A stretch of 64,000 bases of DNA from NCBI GenBank assembly GCA_913055625.1, contig CAJXJW010000002.1:496001-560000 (forward strand), written 5' to 3'. Within the stretch, counting starts at the first letter, position 1, and each line of letters starts with the position of its first letter. Under the pieces are notes generated by a model, which was not told the DNA's origin, searched no databases, and saw only the letters and a list, made by a program, of their open reading frames with translations. This stretch comes from an uncultured Pseudomonadota bacterium (GTDB taxonomy: Bacteria > Pseudomonadota > Gammaproteobacteria > Steroidobacterales > Woeseiaceae). Positions 44,832 to 54,435 of the stretch are shown piece by piece. The translations under genes were made by a program, and so were the position numbers.

Positions 44832-46052
44832 ATGGAGGCGAGACTGATCGGACTCGGGGGAGTCCTCGTCATTCTGGCGCTGGCCGTCGCGCTGTCGACG
44901 AACCGGCGCGGTATCAGCCTGCGGGTCACCGGCGCGGCATTTGCGCTGCAGGTCGTGCTCGCCGTCTTCGTGCTCTACGTCGACGGCGGCCGCCGACTGC
45001 TGGACTGGCTCAGCGAAGGGGTCCTCGCCATCATCGGCTACTCGAAAGCGGGCATCGACATGGTGTTCGGGCCGCTGGCCGATGCGGACATCGTCGGTTT
45101 CAGCTTCGCGATCAACGTGCTGCCGATCATCATCTTTTTCTCGTCGCTGATGTCGGTGCTGTACCACCTGCGCATCATGGAGTGGATCGTGCGGCTGGTA
45201 GGCGGCGCGCTGCACCGCATCATCGGCGCGGGCGGCGTCGAGTCGATGAACGCCGCGGCGAACGTGTTCGTCGGCCAGACCGAGGCACCGCTGGTCGTGC
45301 GGCCCTACCTGCGCGGCCTCACCGAGGCGCAGATGTTCACGGTCATGGTGTCGGGGCTCGCGTCGGTGGCGGGCACCGTGCTGGCGGCCTACGTACTGAT
45401 GGGCGCCGAGCTCAAGTTCCTGCTGGCTGCGAGCTTCATGGCCGCTCCGGGCGGGTTGCTGATGGCCAAGATCATGATGCCGGACGAGGGCGGACCGGTG
45501 CACGGCCGAGAGACGATGAAGATGGAACGCAGCCAGCACGCGAACGTCATTCTCGCGGCCGCGGTGGGCGCGAGCGACGGACTGAAACTCGCCGTGAACA
45601 TCGGTGCGATGCTCGTCGCGTTCGTGGCATTGATCGCGCTCTTCAACGGCCTGGTCGGCCTCGTGGCCGGCTGGTTCGGCTACGTACTGACACTGCAGGA
45701 CATCCTGGGCTTCCTGTTCCGGCCACTGATGTTCATGCTCGGCATCCCGTGGGCCGAGGCCGGCGCGGCCGGCTCGCTGTTCGGCGAGAAGCTGATCCTG
45801 AACGAATTCGTCGCGTTCTCGCACCTGGGCGACTACCTGGCCGATGCGAGCGAGCGGACGCGCGCGATCGTCACGTTCTCGCTGTGCGGATTCGCGAACC
45901 TGTCGTCCATCGCCATCCTGCTCGGCGGGCTCGGCGTGCTGGTGCCGGAGAAGCGCGAGCTGATTGCGCGTTTCGGCCTGCGCGCCGTCGCCGCGGGCTC
46001 GTTGTCCAACCTCATGAGCGCCGCGCTCGCGGGCCTGCTGCTCACGGTGTGA
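44832..46052 (+). CDS. nupC: Concentrative nucleoside transporter (NupC/CNT), copy 2
   Basis: 406 residues with the CNT motifs [46 protein letters not shown] and [19 protein letters not shown]. It differs from the 22367 copy in the central loop and N-terminus, so the two probably differ in specificity or regulation. Its stop overlaps the nucleoside hydrolase GTG (GTGA), which ties uptake to hydrolysis. The start has GAGGGGATCTC upstream. Confidence 0.94.
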   Translation: MEARLIGLGGVLVILALAVALSTNRRGISLRVTGAAFALQVVLAVFVLYVDGGRRLLDWLSEGVLAIIGYSKAGIDMVFGPLADADIVGFSFAINVLPIIIFFSSLMSVLYHLRIMEWIVRLVGGALHRIIGAGGVESMNAAANVFVGQTEAPLVVRPYLRGLTEAQMFTVMVSGLASVAGTVLAAYVLMGAELKFLLAASFMAAPGGLLMAKIMMPDEGGPVHGRETMKMERSQHANVILAAAVGASDGLKLAVNIGAMLVAFVALIALFNGLVGLVAGWFGYVLTLQDILGFLFRPLMFMLGIPWAEAGAAGSLFGEKLILNEFVAFSHLGDYLADASERTRAIVTFSLCGFANLSSIAILLGGLGVLVPEKRELIARFGLRAVAAGSLSNLMSAALAGLLLTV

Positions 46053-47005
46053 GTCCACGCCCGGTCATCATCGACTGTGATCCCGGCCAGGACGACGCCG
46101 TTGCACTGTTCCTTGCGATGGCGTCGCCGGAAGACGTCGACATCGTCGGGATCACGGCCGTCGCGGGCAACGTGCCACTCGCATTGACGCAGCGCAACGC
46201 GCGCATCATGTGCGACCTGGCCGGCCGTGCCGACGTGCCGGTCTTCGCCGGCTGCGACCGGCCGATGCGGCGCGACTCCGTCACGGCGGAGCACGTGCAC
46301 GGGAGCACCGGCATCGATGGCATGGACCTGTTCGATCCCGCAACGCCGCTTTCCGATCGGCACGCGGTCGACTTCCTGGTCGAGGCCATCAAGGCGGCGC
46401 CGGACGAGGGCATCACGCTGGTTGCGACCGGGCCGCTGACGAACGTCGCGACGGCGTTCGGGCGCGAGCCGGGTATCGCCGCAAACGTGCGGGAGATCGT
46501 CCTGATGGGCGGCGCGTCGCGCGAAGGCGGTAACATCACGCCGTCCGCGGAGTTCAATATCTTCGTCGACCCGGACGCCGCGGATGCCGTGTTTCGCTGC
46601 GGACGCCCGCTCGTGGTGATGGGACTCGACGTCACGCACCAGGTGATCTCCACGCCGGCGCGCGTCGCCGCCATTGCCGCGCTCGACAATCCGGTCGCGC
46701 GCGCGACCGCGAGCATGCTCGGCTTCTTCCACCGCCACGACAGCGCCAAGTACGGCACCGAGGGCGGGCCGCTGCACGACCCGTGCACGGTCGCGTGGCT
46801 GCTGTCGCCCGGGCTGTTCGAGGGCAAGCCGTGCAACGTCTCGGTCGAGACGGCCTCGTCGCTGACCGCCGGCCACACCGCGGTGGACTTCTGGCACGTG
46901 ACCGACCGGCCCCGAAACGCCCTGTGGGTTCATTCCGTCGACGCGGACGGGTTCTATGACCTGCTGACACGGCGCCTTGCGCGCTTCGGGGGGCGCGCGC
47001 CGTGA
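46049..47005 (+). CDS. Ribonucleoside hydrolase
   Basis: 318 residues from a GTG that overlaps the transporter stop. The calcium/ribose site [17 protein letters not shown] at the N-terminus and [34 protein letters not shown] and GLDVTHQV are typical of the inosine-uridine preferring hydrolases. It releases ribose, which the overlapping ribokinase can phosphorylate. Specificity between RihA, RihB and RihC cannot be set from sequence alone. Confidence 0.93.
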   Translation: MSPRPVIIDCDPGQDDAVALFLAMASPEDVDIVGITAVAGNVPLALTQRNARIMCDLAGRADVPVFAGCDRPMRRDSVTAEHVHGSTGIDGMDLFDPATPLSDRHAVDFLVEAIKAAPDEGITLVATGPLTNVATAFGREPGIAANVREIVLMGGASREGGNITPSAEFNIFVDPDAADAVFRCGRPLVVMGLDVTHQVISTPARVAAIAALDNPVARATASMLGFFHRHDSAKYGTEGGPLHDPCTVAWLLSPGLFEGKPCNVSVETASSLTAGHTAVDFWHVTDRPRNALWVHSVDADGFYDLLTRRLARFGGRAP

Positions 47006-47892
47006 GCCGCATCCTCGTGATTGGTTCCGTCAACCTCGACGTGACGGCCTCGGTCTCGCGGCTGCCGGTCGCCGGCGAGACGGTGACCGGCGCCGCGCTG
47101 TCGCGCTACCCCGGCGGCAAGGGCGCGAACCAGTCGCTGGCCGCGCGCCGGCTCGGTGCGGAGGTCAGCCTGGTCGCGTCGGTCGGCAGTGATGCCACGG
47201 CGGACGAGGCGCTCGCCCTGCTGCGCGCCGGCGGCGTGGATCTCTCGCACTGCGTCGCCCACCCGACGGCCGCGACCGGTACCGCGCTGATCTGCGTCGC
47301 GCCGTCCGGCGAGAATCACATCGTCGTTGCGCCCGGCGCGAATGCCGAGTTGAACCGGGTACCCGGGGCGCTGCCGCCCGCGGACGCAATGATCGCGCAG
47401 CTCGAGGTGCCGCAGGCGGCCATCGCGCGGGCGCTGCAGGGTTTCGACGGGCTCTTCTGCATGAATCTCGCGCCCGCGCGCGACGTGGACGATGCGCTGC
47501 TCGAGCGCGCCGATCTCGTCGTGGTCAACGAGACGGAAGCGGCCTGGTACGGGTCGCGGCTCGGCCGTTGTGGCGGCTACGTCGCGACGACGTTCGGCGC
47601 GGACGGGGCTGCGCTGCGGCGTGGCGGCGAGATGATCGCCCGCGTCGGTTCGCCGCACGTGGACGTCGTCGATACCACGGGTGCCGGCGACACGTTTACC
47701 GCGGCTCTGACGGTTGGCCTCGTCGAGGGGATGCCGCCGGCAGAGGCGCTGGCCTTCGCCTGTGCGGCCGGCGCGTTGGCAACGACCCGCCCGGGCGCGC
47801 AGCCGTCGCTACCGGGGAGGGCGGACGTCGAGGCGCTGGTTGCCGATCAGTCGAGGTGGAACGACGCGGGCAGCAACTCAGCGACGGAGTAG
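47002..47892 (+). CDS. rbsK: Ribokinase
   Basis: 296 residues, GTG start overlapping the preceding stop (GTGA). PfkB-family motifs are VIGSVNLDV at the N-terminus, YPGGKGANQSLAARRLGA, and the catalytic DTTGAGDTFTAAL. It phosphorylates ribose released by the hydrolase. The last 15 or so codons (QSRWNDAGSNSATE) run antisense into the 3' end of cdd, so the C-terminus is not typical. Another PfkB sugar or nucleoside kinase is the alternative. Confidence 0.9.
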   Translation: MSRILVIGSVNLDVTASVSRLPVAGETVTGAALSRYPGGKGANQSLAARRLGAEVSLVASVGSDATADEALALLRAGGVDLSHCVAHPTAATGTALICVAPSGENHIVVAPGANAELNRVPGALPPADAMIAQLEVPQAAIARALQGFDGLFCMNLAPARDVDDALLERADLVVVNETEAAWYGSRLGRCGGYVATTFGADGAALRRGGEMIARVGSPHVDVVDTTGAGDTFTAALTVGLVEGMPPAEALAFACAAGALATTRPGAQPSLPGRADVEALVADQSRWNDAGSNSATE

Positions 47893-48242
47893 GTCGTCCA
47901 GCTTTTCTCGTCGTCGAGCACGAGCACACGCGTGTCTTCGTCCGCGAATTCGCTGATGCGCTGACGGCAGCCGCCGCAGGGCGTGCAGGTTGTCACTGTA
48001 TCGTGGCCGCCCGCGACGGCAATCGTCCGGATCGTCCGGCCGCCGGCGGCGACCATTGCGGCAATCGCCCCGGTCTCCGCGCAGCTGCCCTCCGGGTACG
48101 ACGCGTTCTCGACGTTGCAGCCCTCGAAGACGCGGCCCTGGTCGTCGACCAGCGCCGCGCCGACCCGGAATCCGGAATACGGGCACCAGGCCCGGTGCCG
48201 GATGGCGGCGGCGCGCCGGGCGAGATCCGCATCGCTGCTCAC
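47847..48242 (-). CDS. cdd: Cytidine deaminase
   Basis: 131 residues from a GTG that overlaps the stop of the upstream phosphatase (GTGA); homotetrameric Cdd is about 132-136 residues. The zinc site is complete: SCAETGAIAAM (Cys and catalytic Glu) and CTPCGGCRQRI. YSGFRVGAAL and the asparagine in GCNVENASYPE match the ribose-binding region. It deaminates cytidine and deoxycytidine for the nearby uridine/thymidine pathway. The 3' end overlaps rbsK by 46 bases on the opposite strand. Confidence 0.93.
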   Translation of the reverse strand: MSSDADLARRAAAIRHRAWCPYSGFRVGAALVDDQGRVFEGCNVENASYPEGSCAETGAIAAMVAAGGRTIRTIAVAGGHDTVTTCTPCGGCRQRISEFADEDTRVLVLDDEKSWTTYSVAELLPASFHLD

Positions 48243-49051
48243 AGCACCCCGGTCCAGGAGCCGTGCATCGGGTTCGGCAGGATGTACCAGCCGTTGCCCC
48301 AGTAATCGTCGTAGGTATCCAGCGCCGCGGCACGGCTCTCCTGCGTCGCCGGCGCATCGCACGGCGTCACGACCTTCTCGCGCGCACAGGGCACGAAGTC
48401 GCCGTAGTCGTCGCCGAACAGCATGATGACGCGGTGCGTACGTGCCACGTGCAACCGCCGCGGAAGCTTCTCGCGGGTCCAGCCACGCTCCTCGGAAAGA
48501 AACACGTGTGCCGCATCCGTATCGATGCCGACTTCGCGGATGTCGTCGATCGTGGATTGGCGTTGCGGACACGTGTCCTCGATGCCTTCGCGCGGTTCGC
48601 ACGGCCGGTTCGTGACGAAGAACACCTCGACGCCGAGCCGCCGCGCTTCCTCGACGAACTCCCGCACGCCGTCGACCGGCGTCGCGGTCGTCGAGCGGGT
48701 CCATTCGTCCAGTTTCCAGTTCGCGAACGGGCGGTCGAACGTGAGCTGGAAATCGACATTGCTGACGACGGTTTCGTCGACGTCGAGGATCACTGCCGGC
48801 GGCAGGTCGCCGGCCTCCGTCTGTTCCGGTAATGCGCTCCAACTGCGGTCCTCGATGAAGGCGGGCAGGGCACGTTCCGCCGACCGGTATACCTGTCGCG
48901 TGATGGCGCGGTACTCGGCGGCGTACTTGATCCAGTTGATGCCGAGGTCGTGTGCGGGGTCGTGCGTGGTCGTCGCCTCGTCGTCGACGGGTTGCGTTGC
49001 GCAGGCGGCGAGCAGCAGCGCGGCCGCGAGCAGAATGAACCGTTCGTGCAT
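48239..49051 (-). CDS. e(P4)-type HAD acid phosphatase lipoprotein
   Basis: 270 residues from the ATG at 49051 with AAAGGAAGC upstream. The lipobox LLLAAC gives a lipid Cys at 17. The HAD class B/C phosphatase motifs are ILDVDETVVSN, FFVTNRPCE and MLFGDDYGDF. Relatives such as Haemophilus e(P4) dephosphorylate nucleotides such as NMN and 5'-nucleotides at the outer membrane, giving nucleosides for uptake. It is co-transcribed with cdd. Confidence 0.92.
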   Translation of the reverse strand: MHERFILLAAALLLAACATQPVDDEATTTHDPAHDLGINWIKYAAEYRAITRQVYRSAERALPAFIEDRSWSALPEQTEAGDLPPAVILDVDETVVSNVDFQLTFDRPFANWKLDEWTRSTTATPVDGVREFVEEARRLGVEVFFVTNRPCEPREGIEDTCPQRQSTIDDIREVGIDTDAAHVFLSEERGWTREKLPRRLHVARTHRVIMLFGDDYGDFVPCAREKVVTPCDAPATQESRAAALDTYDDYWGNGWYILPNPMHGSWTGVL

Positions 49052-49132
49052 CAGGGAGCTTCCTTTGGCCAGTCGCAAGATTAGCATGCACCCTGCGCAT
49101 TCGGCACAATCGGGCCATCCCGAGGAGGACCC

Positions 49133-50761
49133 ATGCGCAAAGCAGTCATCGGCTATCTGCCGGCCGTCATCGTTTCCGCTCTCCTGCCGCTGCTCGCGGC
49201 CTGCGCCGTCGGCGGCGAGCCGACGAGCGAACCGCGCGGCCTCACGCTCATTCATGCCAACGACACGTACCGCATCGACGCTGTCGAGAATGGAACCGCC
49301 GGCGGCTTCGGACGGCTCGTCACGATCACGCGGGAAGCTCAGGCGGAAGGGCGCGACGTCCGCCTGACGCACGGCGGTGATTTCCTGTACCCGTCTCTCG
49401 AGAGCCAGGTCTGGGACGGCGCGCAGATGGTCGATGCCCTGAACTTTCTCGACCGCGTCGCGCCGCTGTACGCGGTGATCGGCAATCACGAGACGGACCC
49501 ACGATCGCCGGAGGCCCTGGTCGCCGCGGTGCGAGCTTCGACGTTCGACTGGCTCGGCGACAACTACCGTTTCGCAACGCGGCAGCCCGACGTTGACGCC
49601 GCGTTGCGGCGCGAGTTCACGTTCGAGGCCGGCGGTTACATGATCGGCGTGTTCGCATTGACGATGCACGCGGACGACGGCGGCAACGATCGGGAGTACC
49701 TGCCGGTCGACGCCGACTACCTCGGCCATGCGGAGCAGGCGATCCGCGGCCTCGAAGCCGCCGGGGCGGACCTGATCTTCGGCTTGACGCACCTGCACAT
49801 CTGGGAGGACGAGCGCATTGCCGCGCTGCGCGCGGATCACCCGACGTTCCAGTTCATCGTCGGCGGGCACGAACACGAGCCGGAATACCTGCACCCGTCG
49901 GCGGACCGGGCGGCAGTCATGAAAGGTGCCTCGAACGCCCGCAGTGTGTGGCGCATCGATATCGATGCCGGCCGCGACGGCCTGCCGGTCGTGACGGACG
50001 CGCGCCTCGTGACGCTGGACGAGCGGGTTGCGGCCGATCCGGCGTACGCCGACCTCGAGCGGAAGTGGCGTGTCCAGCTGCTCGAGAAGTTTCCGTTCAT
50101 CACCGCGCGCGTCGGCGTCGCGACCGCGCCGATGGACGCGCGGGAGGTCACGATACGCAACCGCGAGTCGGCGTGGGGGAGTTTCATCGCCGATCAGATG
50201 CGTGGCGCGTTCGGGTCGCCGGCCGCGGATCTCGCGTTTCTCAACAGCGGCACGCTGCGGCTGGACGACTGGATTCGCGGCGACATCCACTTCGAGGACA
50301 TCGGGCGCACGTTCGGCTTTTCGTCGTTCCTGCGGCGGTTGGCACTCACCGGCGCCGAGTTCCGGGAAATCCTGGAGGCCGGTTTCCGCGGGTCCGCGCC
50401 GAGCCAGGGCTACTTCCCGCAGGTGTCCGGTTTTCGCGTCTGCGTGAATCGCAGCCGGCCGGCGGGAGAACGAATCGTGAGCCTGCAGGTACCGGCCGGG
50501 GACGGTTGGTCCGAGATCGATCCGGACCGGCAGTACAGCGTCGTCGTGCCGGATTTCCTGTACCGCGGTGGTGACGGGTACCGCCTTCCGCAGGATCGCG
50601 ACGTGTCCCTGCCGGCCTCGGAACTCAAGTACCTCGTACTCGACGCGATCATGGCGGCACAGGCAGAGGGACGGACCGTCGGCACGCCGGTGGACCCGGC
50701 GAACCCGCGCGTCGTCATCCGGGAATTGCCGGACGCGGCGTGCTTCCCGGACGGGACCTGA
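49133..50761 (+). CDS. 5'-nucleotidase/UshA-like metallophosphatase lipoprotein
   Basis: 542 residues. The signal SALLPLLAAC is lipidated. The N-terminal calcineurin-like dimetal core is visible in LIHANDTYRIDA, THGGDFLYPS, VIGNHETDP, LTHLHIWEDERI and VGGHEHEP. The C-terminal substrate-binding 5'-nucleotidase domain reads RNRESAWGSFIADQMR and DLAFLNSGTLRLDDWIRG. The usual asparagine and histidine metal ligands are present, so it should be active, although the first motif has HANDTY rather than HTND. It is divergent from the e(P4) gene. Confidence 0.9.
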   Translation: MRKAVIGYLPAVIVSALLPLLAACAVGGEPTSEPRGLTLIHANDTYRIDAVENGTAGGFGRLVTITREAQAEGRDVRLTHGGDFLYPSLESQVWDGAQMVDALNFLDRVAPLYAVIGNHETDPRSPEALVAAVRASTFDWLGDNYRFATRQPDVDAALRREFTFEAGGYMIGVFALTMHADDGGNDREYLPVDADYLGHAEQAIRGLEAAGADLIFGLTHLHIWEDERIAALRADHPTFQFIVGGHEHEPEYLHPSADRAAVMKGASNARSVWRIDIDAGRDGLPVVTDARLVTLDERVAADPAYADLERKWRVQLLEKFPFITARVGVATAPMDAREVTIRNRESAWGSFIADQMRGAFGSPAADLAFLNSGTLRLDDWIRGDIHFEDIGRTFGFSSFLRRLALTGAEFREILEAGFRGSAPSQGYFPQVSGFRVCVNRSRPAGERIVSLQVPAGDGWSEIDPDRQYSVVVPDFLYRGGDGYRLPQDRDVSLPASELKYLVLDAIMAAQAEGRTVGTPVDPANPRVVIRELPDAACFPDGT

Positions 50762-50766
50762 CGCAC

Positions 50767-50795
50767 AAAAAAAGCGGCGCCCCGGAGGGCGCCGC
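50767..50795. terminator. Bidirectional intrinsic terminator
   Basis: GCGGCGCC (50774-50781) and GGCGCCGC (50788-50795) form a perfect 8-base stem with a 6-base loop. Seven A residues at 50767-50773 become a T7 tract for transcripts on the minus strand, ending the Oar-like receptor gene. On the plus strand only TCTTA follows, so termination of the 5'-nucleotidase gene is weaker. Confidence 0.85.
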
Positions 50796-50821
50796 TCTTA
50801 CTTCCCAAGCCGTGGTAAGGC

Positions 50822-53800
50822 CTAGTTGCCCCAGCGGATGTCGATGCCGAGACGGGCTTCCCACAGGCTGCTGTTGACGATGGTGCGTTCCATCGCCGAC
50901 TCGCTGAACGAGTCGTAGTAATACTGGCCCGTGTCCTCGATGACCGCACCCTGGACGAAGACCGGCGTGAAGAACACCGAGTCGGTGATCTTGCCCCAGT
51001 CGTCGTTCAGCAGGTTGCCGAGGTTGTAGACCTTCAGGTACAGGCGGCCCCAGAGGTCGCCCGGCAGCGGGATTTCCTGGCTGACCCGCAGGTCGAAGCG
51101 GGTCGACCAGTCGGCGTGCCGCTGGTTGCGCTCCGTGAAGCCGGAGCCCAGGCCCTCGCCCTGCACCCAGGAGAAGAACTCCGCTTGATCGAAGCCGTCG
51201 CCAAACACCACGTTCGGGTCGTCCGCGCCGGTCGGCACGTACAGCAGGTGACGACCGAAGAAGCCGTCGCCCTCGAGCCGGATGCAGTCGAGGCCAGTGA
51301 AGTCCTCGCAGTCACCCGTCGACGCGCCCGACATGCCGTAGCTCTGCGGCTGGCCTTCGTTCCAGTAGCCGAACAGCGTGACCCGTGTCAGCGCATCGGC
51401 GAAGAACGAGTGCTCCCAGTCGAGGCGCAGCGTGACGCGCTGCGGCACGAGGTAGTTCGACGTGGCGGCCGACGGATTGTTGACGTCCAGCAGCGCCGTG
51501 TTGTCGAAGTTCGAACCGGCCGTCGACGACGTCATCGGGCTGACGTCCTCGGCGTCCACGTAGGCGTAGCCGAGCAGCACGTCGAGGCCCCAGTCGAAGG
51601 ACTTCTGCGCCACGATCGAGAACGCGTGGGAACGCGGGTTCGCGTCCGAGTTCGTCAGCATGTAGTTGTCGACGATGCCCGGGATGTAGCCGTAGATCGG
51701 CGCGCCGGCCGACGTGGTACCGATCTGCTCTTCGGCGACGTCGACGTAGTACGCCTGGCGTTCGCCGCGCGAGTACAGGTAGTCCATGTCCAGCGTGATG
51801 CCCCACCACGGCGTGTCCCAGGTGCCGCCGAGCGCGAACTTCCATTCCCGCGGCTGCTCGTAGTTCGGGTCGATCAGTGCGAGGAACGAGTCGTTCGCGT
51901 CGGCCGGGGAGACGGCAAGCACGTCGTCGACCATGGCTTGCGGGACGTCGTAGCCCGGCAATCCGCCGTCCGACAGCGTGATCGAGTCCGCCATGCCCGG
52001 CAGGATCGTCCAGGAGCAGACGCCCGTCTCGTCCTCGAAGCTCGGCCGCGACGAGCTCGTGCAGTCGCGGCGTTCGAACTGCGCGTTCGTCAGGCCGTCG
52101 TTGCTCCACGCGTTCGAAATCCAGACGTTCGGGTTGCCGCCGGAGTACAGGCCGACACCGCCGCGCAGCGTAACGTCGTCGGCGACGCCCCAGGTGAAGC
52201 CGATACGCGGCATCAGCAGGTCGAGGCCGTCGATGTTCGCATCATTGCGAATGCCGGTCGCGTCGAAGAAGGCCTGGTTGAAGACCGGGCGGTCGCTGGA
52301 GTCGAACCACTCGTAACGCAGGCCGGCGACGATCGTCAGGTCGAGCTGGTCGAAGAACATCTCGTCCTGGACGTACAGCGTGTTCAGCGTGTTGCTGAAC
52401 AGCGCCGCCGCGTCGTTCGGGTCGTTCGACCCGCCGCCGCTGCCGTAGTACACGCGGTTGGCGCGGCCCAGCTCGAAGCGGTCGATGCCGGATGCGCCGC
52501 AACCGTTGACCCCGTCGAAACGCTCTTGAGCGGTCAGCGCGGCGCAGGCCGGGTCGTTGTCGCCCGAGTCGTCGAAGAAGCGGTACTCGCCGCCGTTCGA
52601 GTGCTGTACGAAGATGTTGAAGATCTCCAGCTCTTCGGACTCGTAGCCGCCGGTGATCACGTGGTCGCCGACCAGCCACTGCGCGGACAACTTGATGAGT
52701 TCCGATTCGTTCGCGAGGCTGTTCGCCTGGCGCGAGTCGTCGGCGCCGAGGTAGACGGTGTTGCCGCCGATGCTGACCTGCATTTCGCCGAAGTCCTTCG
52801 GACCCACGGTGACCTGGGAGTCGTTCATCTCGGCCGTGTTGTAGAAGATCTCCGTGGAGAACGTATCCGTCCACTGCGAGGTCAGCTTCGCGGTGAAGAC
52901 CTCGAATTCCGCGCCCTTCGTGTAGAAGTGGTTCGCGAATTCGAATTCGTTGTCGTCGCCGTCCGAGTCACGCAGCTGCGAGCCTTCGTAGTAGTTGTAG
53001 ATGACCGATGCGGTGTGGCTGTCGGCGATGTCCCAGTCGAGACGGACGAGGTACTTCTCGTCTTCCTGCAGGCCGTCGCCCGGCTGGCCGTTGCCGTCGT
53101 AGTTGTAGACGCTCTGGGCAATCGTATTGATGCGGTCGTAATCCGCCTGGCTCAGCCAGTCGCGCTCGTCGCCATTGCCCGACCCGTCATAACCGCGGGC
53201 GAGGAAGCGCGGTGTCTCCGAATCCTCGTAGGCCGCGTAGAAGAACAACCGGTCCTTGATGATCGGACCGCCGACACTGAAGCCGCGGTAGGTCTTGTCG
53301 TAGGAAACCGGGCTGCCGTAGTCGCTGTCGTCGTCCGCGACCGTGTCGCCGCGGAAGTCGTCACTGGAGTACTCGTAGAAGGCCTTGAACTCGAACTCGT
53401 TCGTGCCCGACTTCGTGACCGCATTGATGTTGCAGGCCGAGAAGCCGCCGTAGGTGACGTCGAAGGGCGCGAGTTCCACCGCGACCTGTTCGAGCGCATC
53501 GTACGGGAACGGCTGGCCGACCGCGGTCGCGTAGCCGTTTTCGTTCAGACCGAAGCGGTCGGACTGGCTGACGCCGTCCAGCGTGATCTGGTTGAAGCGC
53601 GGGTGTTTGCCCACGCAGTTGACGCCGAAGCCGTCCTCGTCGAAGTCGACCATCAGGCGGGGATCGATGCCGTAGACGTCGGAGATGTCGCGGCTGAACG
53701 CGACCGCGCCTTCCAGGTCGTCCAGGGAGAACGTCGCGGACGGTCCGGCCGCCACTTCGACGAGTTCGCCGGTCTGGCCGATGGCGACGATTTCCTCGAT

Positions 53801-54175
53801 CTCTTCCTGCTGCTGCAGGTTGATGATCAGGCTGTACGTGTCGCCGACCGAAATCAGCGGTACGTCGACCGTCTTCGTGCTGTTCACCGTGACCCGGTAC
53901 GGGCCGCCGGGCAGCAGGCGGGCGGCGAAGAAGAGGCCGTCGGCGTTAGACGTATAGGCGCGCGTGGTGCCGCTGCGGAGGTCCTCGACGACGACCGAGG
54001 CGCTCACGACCGGGCCGCCGTTCGGATCCAGGACCTTGCCGCGAATGGATGCCGTGGTCTGCTGTGCGTTTCCTGCAACAGGCAGTGCCAGCATTAAGCC
54101 GGCGACCATCAGGGCGATGCCTTTTCGGGCGATCAACCCGAGCCGCGATCCGAGGGTGCGATTTGCTTGTTTCAT
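50822..54175 (-). CDS. Oar-like TonB-dependent receptor with carboxypeptidase-regulatory domain
   Basis: 1117 residues from the ATG at 54175 after GGGGATC. A signal peptide (LALPVAGNAQ) is followed by an N-terminal beta-sandwich (ASIRGKVLDPNGGPVVSASVVVED), the CarboxypepD_reg-like domain, then a plug (GVSQSDRFGLNENGYATA) and a 22-stranded barrel ending in the aromatic-terminated sequence GIDIRWGN. It belongs to the Oar/OmpA-related receptor class. Ligand unknown: its neighbours suggest nucleic-acid-derived or peptide material. A single gene with its own terminator. Confidence 0.9.
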   Translation of the reverse strand: MKQANRTLGSRLGLIARKGIALMVAGLMLALPVAGNAQQTTASIRGKVLDPNGGPVVSASVVVEDLRSGTTRAYTSNADGLFFAARLLPGGPYRVTVNSTKTVDVPLISVGDTYSLIINLQQQEEIEEIVAIGQTGELVEVAAGPSATFSLDDLEGAVAFSRDISDVYGIDPRLMVDFDEDGFGVNCVGKHPRFNQITLDGVSQSDRFGLNENGYATAVGQPFPYDALEQVAVELAPFDVTYGGFSACNINAVTKSGTNEFEFKAFYEYSSDDFRGDTVADDDSDYGSPVSYDKTYRGFSVGGPIIKDRLFFYAAYEDSETPRFLARGYDGSGNGDERDWLSQADYDRINTIAQSVYNYDGNGQPGDGLQEDEKYLVRLDWDIADSHTASVIYNYYEGSQLRDSDGDDNEFEFANHFYTKGAEFEVFTAKLTSQWTDTFSTEIFYNTAEMNDSQVTVGPKDFGEMQVSIGGNTVYLGADDSRQANSLANESELIKLSAQWLVGDHVITGGYESEELEIFNIFVQHSNGGEYRFFDDSGDNDPACAALTAQERFDGVNGCGASGIDRFELGRANRVYYGSGGGSNDPNDAAALFSNTLNTLYVQDEMFFDQLDLTIVAGLRYEWFDSSDRPVFNQAFFDATGIRNDANIDGLDLLMPRIGFTWGVADDVTLRGGVGLYSGGNPNVWISNAWSNDGLTNAQFERRDCTSSSRPSFEDETGVCSWTILPGMADSITLSDGGLPGYDVPQAMVDDVLAVSPADANDSFLALIDPNYEQPREWKFALGGTWDTPWWGITLDMDYLYSRGERQAYYVDVAEEQIGTTSAGAPIYGYIPGIVDNYMLTNSDANPRSHAFSIVAQKSFDWGLDVLLGYAYVDAEDVSPMTSSTAGSNFDNTALLDVNNPSAATSNYLVPQRVTLRLDWEHSFFADALTRVTLFGYWNEGQPQSYGMSGASTGDCEDFTGLDCIRLEGDGFFGRHLLYVPTGADDPNVVFGDGFDQAEFFSWVQGEGLGSGFTERNQRHADWSTRFDLRVSQEIPLPGDLWGRLYLKVYNLGNLLNDDWGKITDSVFFTPVFVQGAVIEDTGQYYYDSFSESAMERTIVNSSLWEARLGIDIRWGN

Positions 54176-54216
54176 TATGATCCCCAGGGTTGGAAAGGGG
54201 CGAAAGAATAGGCCAC

Positions 54217-54231
54217 GAATGTGACACATTC
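54217..54231. promoter_or_regulatory. Perfect palindrome in the Oar-like receptor leader
   Basis: GAATGTG and CACATTC are separated by one base, 42-56 bases upstream of the receptor ATG. The arrangement suits a repressor or CRP/Fnr-like operator. The rest of the 54176-54435 gap shows AT-rich promoter-like DNA at 54240-54280 and a GC-rich hairpin (GCCGGCGC arms near 54355-54388) downstream of the EEP gene on the minus strand, without a T-run. Confidence 0.5.
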
Positions 54232-54435
54232 ATTTCGGCCACAATGTTTACCGAAGTATTAAATTTATAGGATTCGGGCGTTTTTGGTCGCTCTGAGGCC
54301 CGCTTTGAAAGCAATCTAGCGCAGCAAAAATGCCGGTGCAATAAGGGTTTGTGGGCCGGCGCGCGGTGCGGCCGCGCGTGCGCCGGCGCACCGGGGCGGG
54401 GCAGTCCAGAAAGCCGTTTACGAGATTGTTACAAG

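Noticed and set aside
51116..54097. A 993-codon plus-strand open frame across the Oar-like receptor gene
   Set aside because: It is antisense to a receptor with signal peptide, plug and barrel, and its composition is Arg/Val/Ala-biased without a motif.
54355..54388. GC-rich hairpin downstream of the EEP gene as a terminator
   Set aside because: The arms are imperfect beyond eight bases and no T-run follows on the minus strand, so it is not called.
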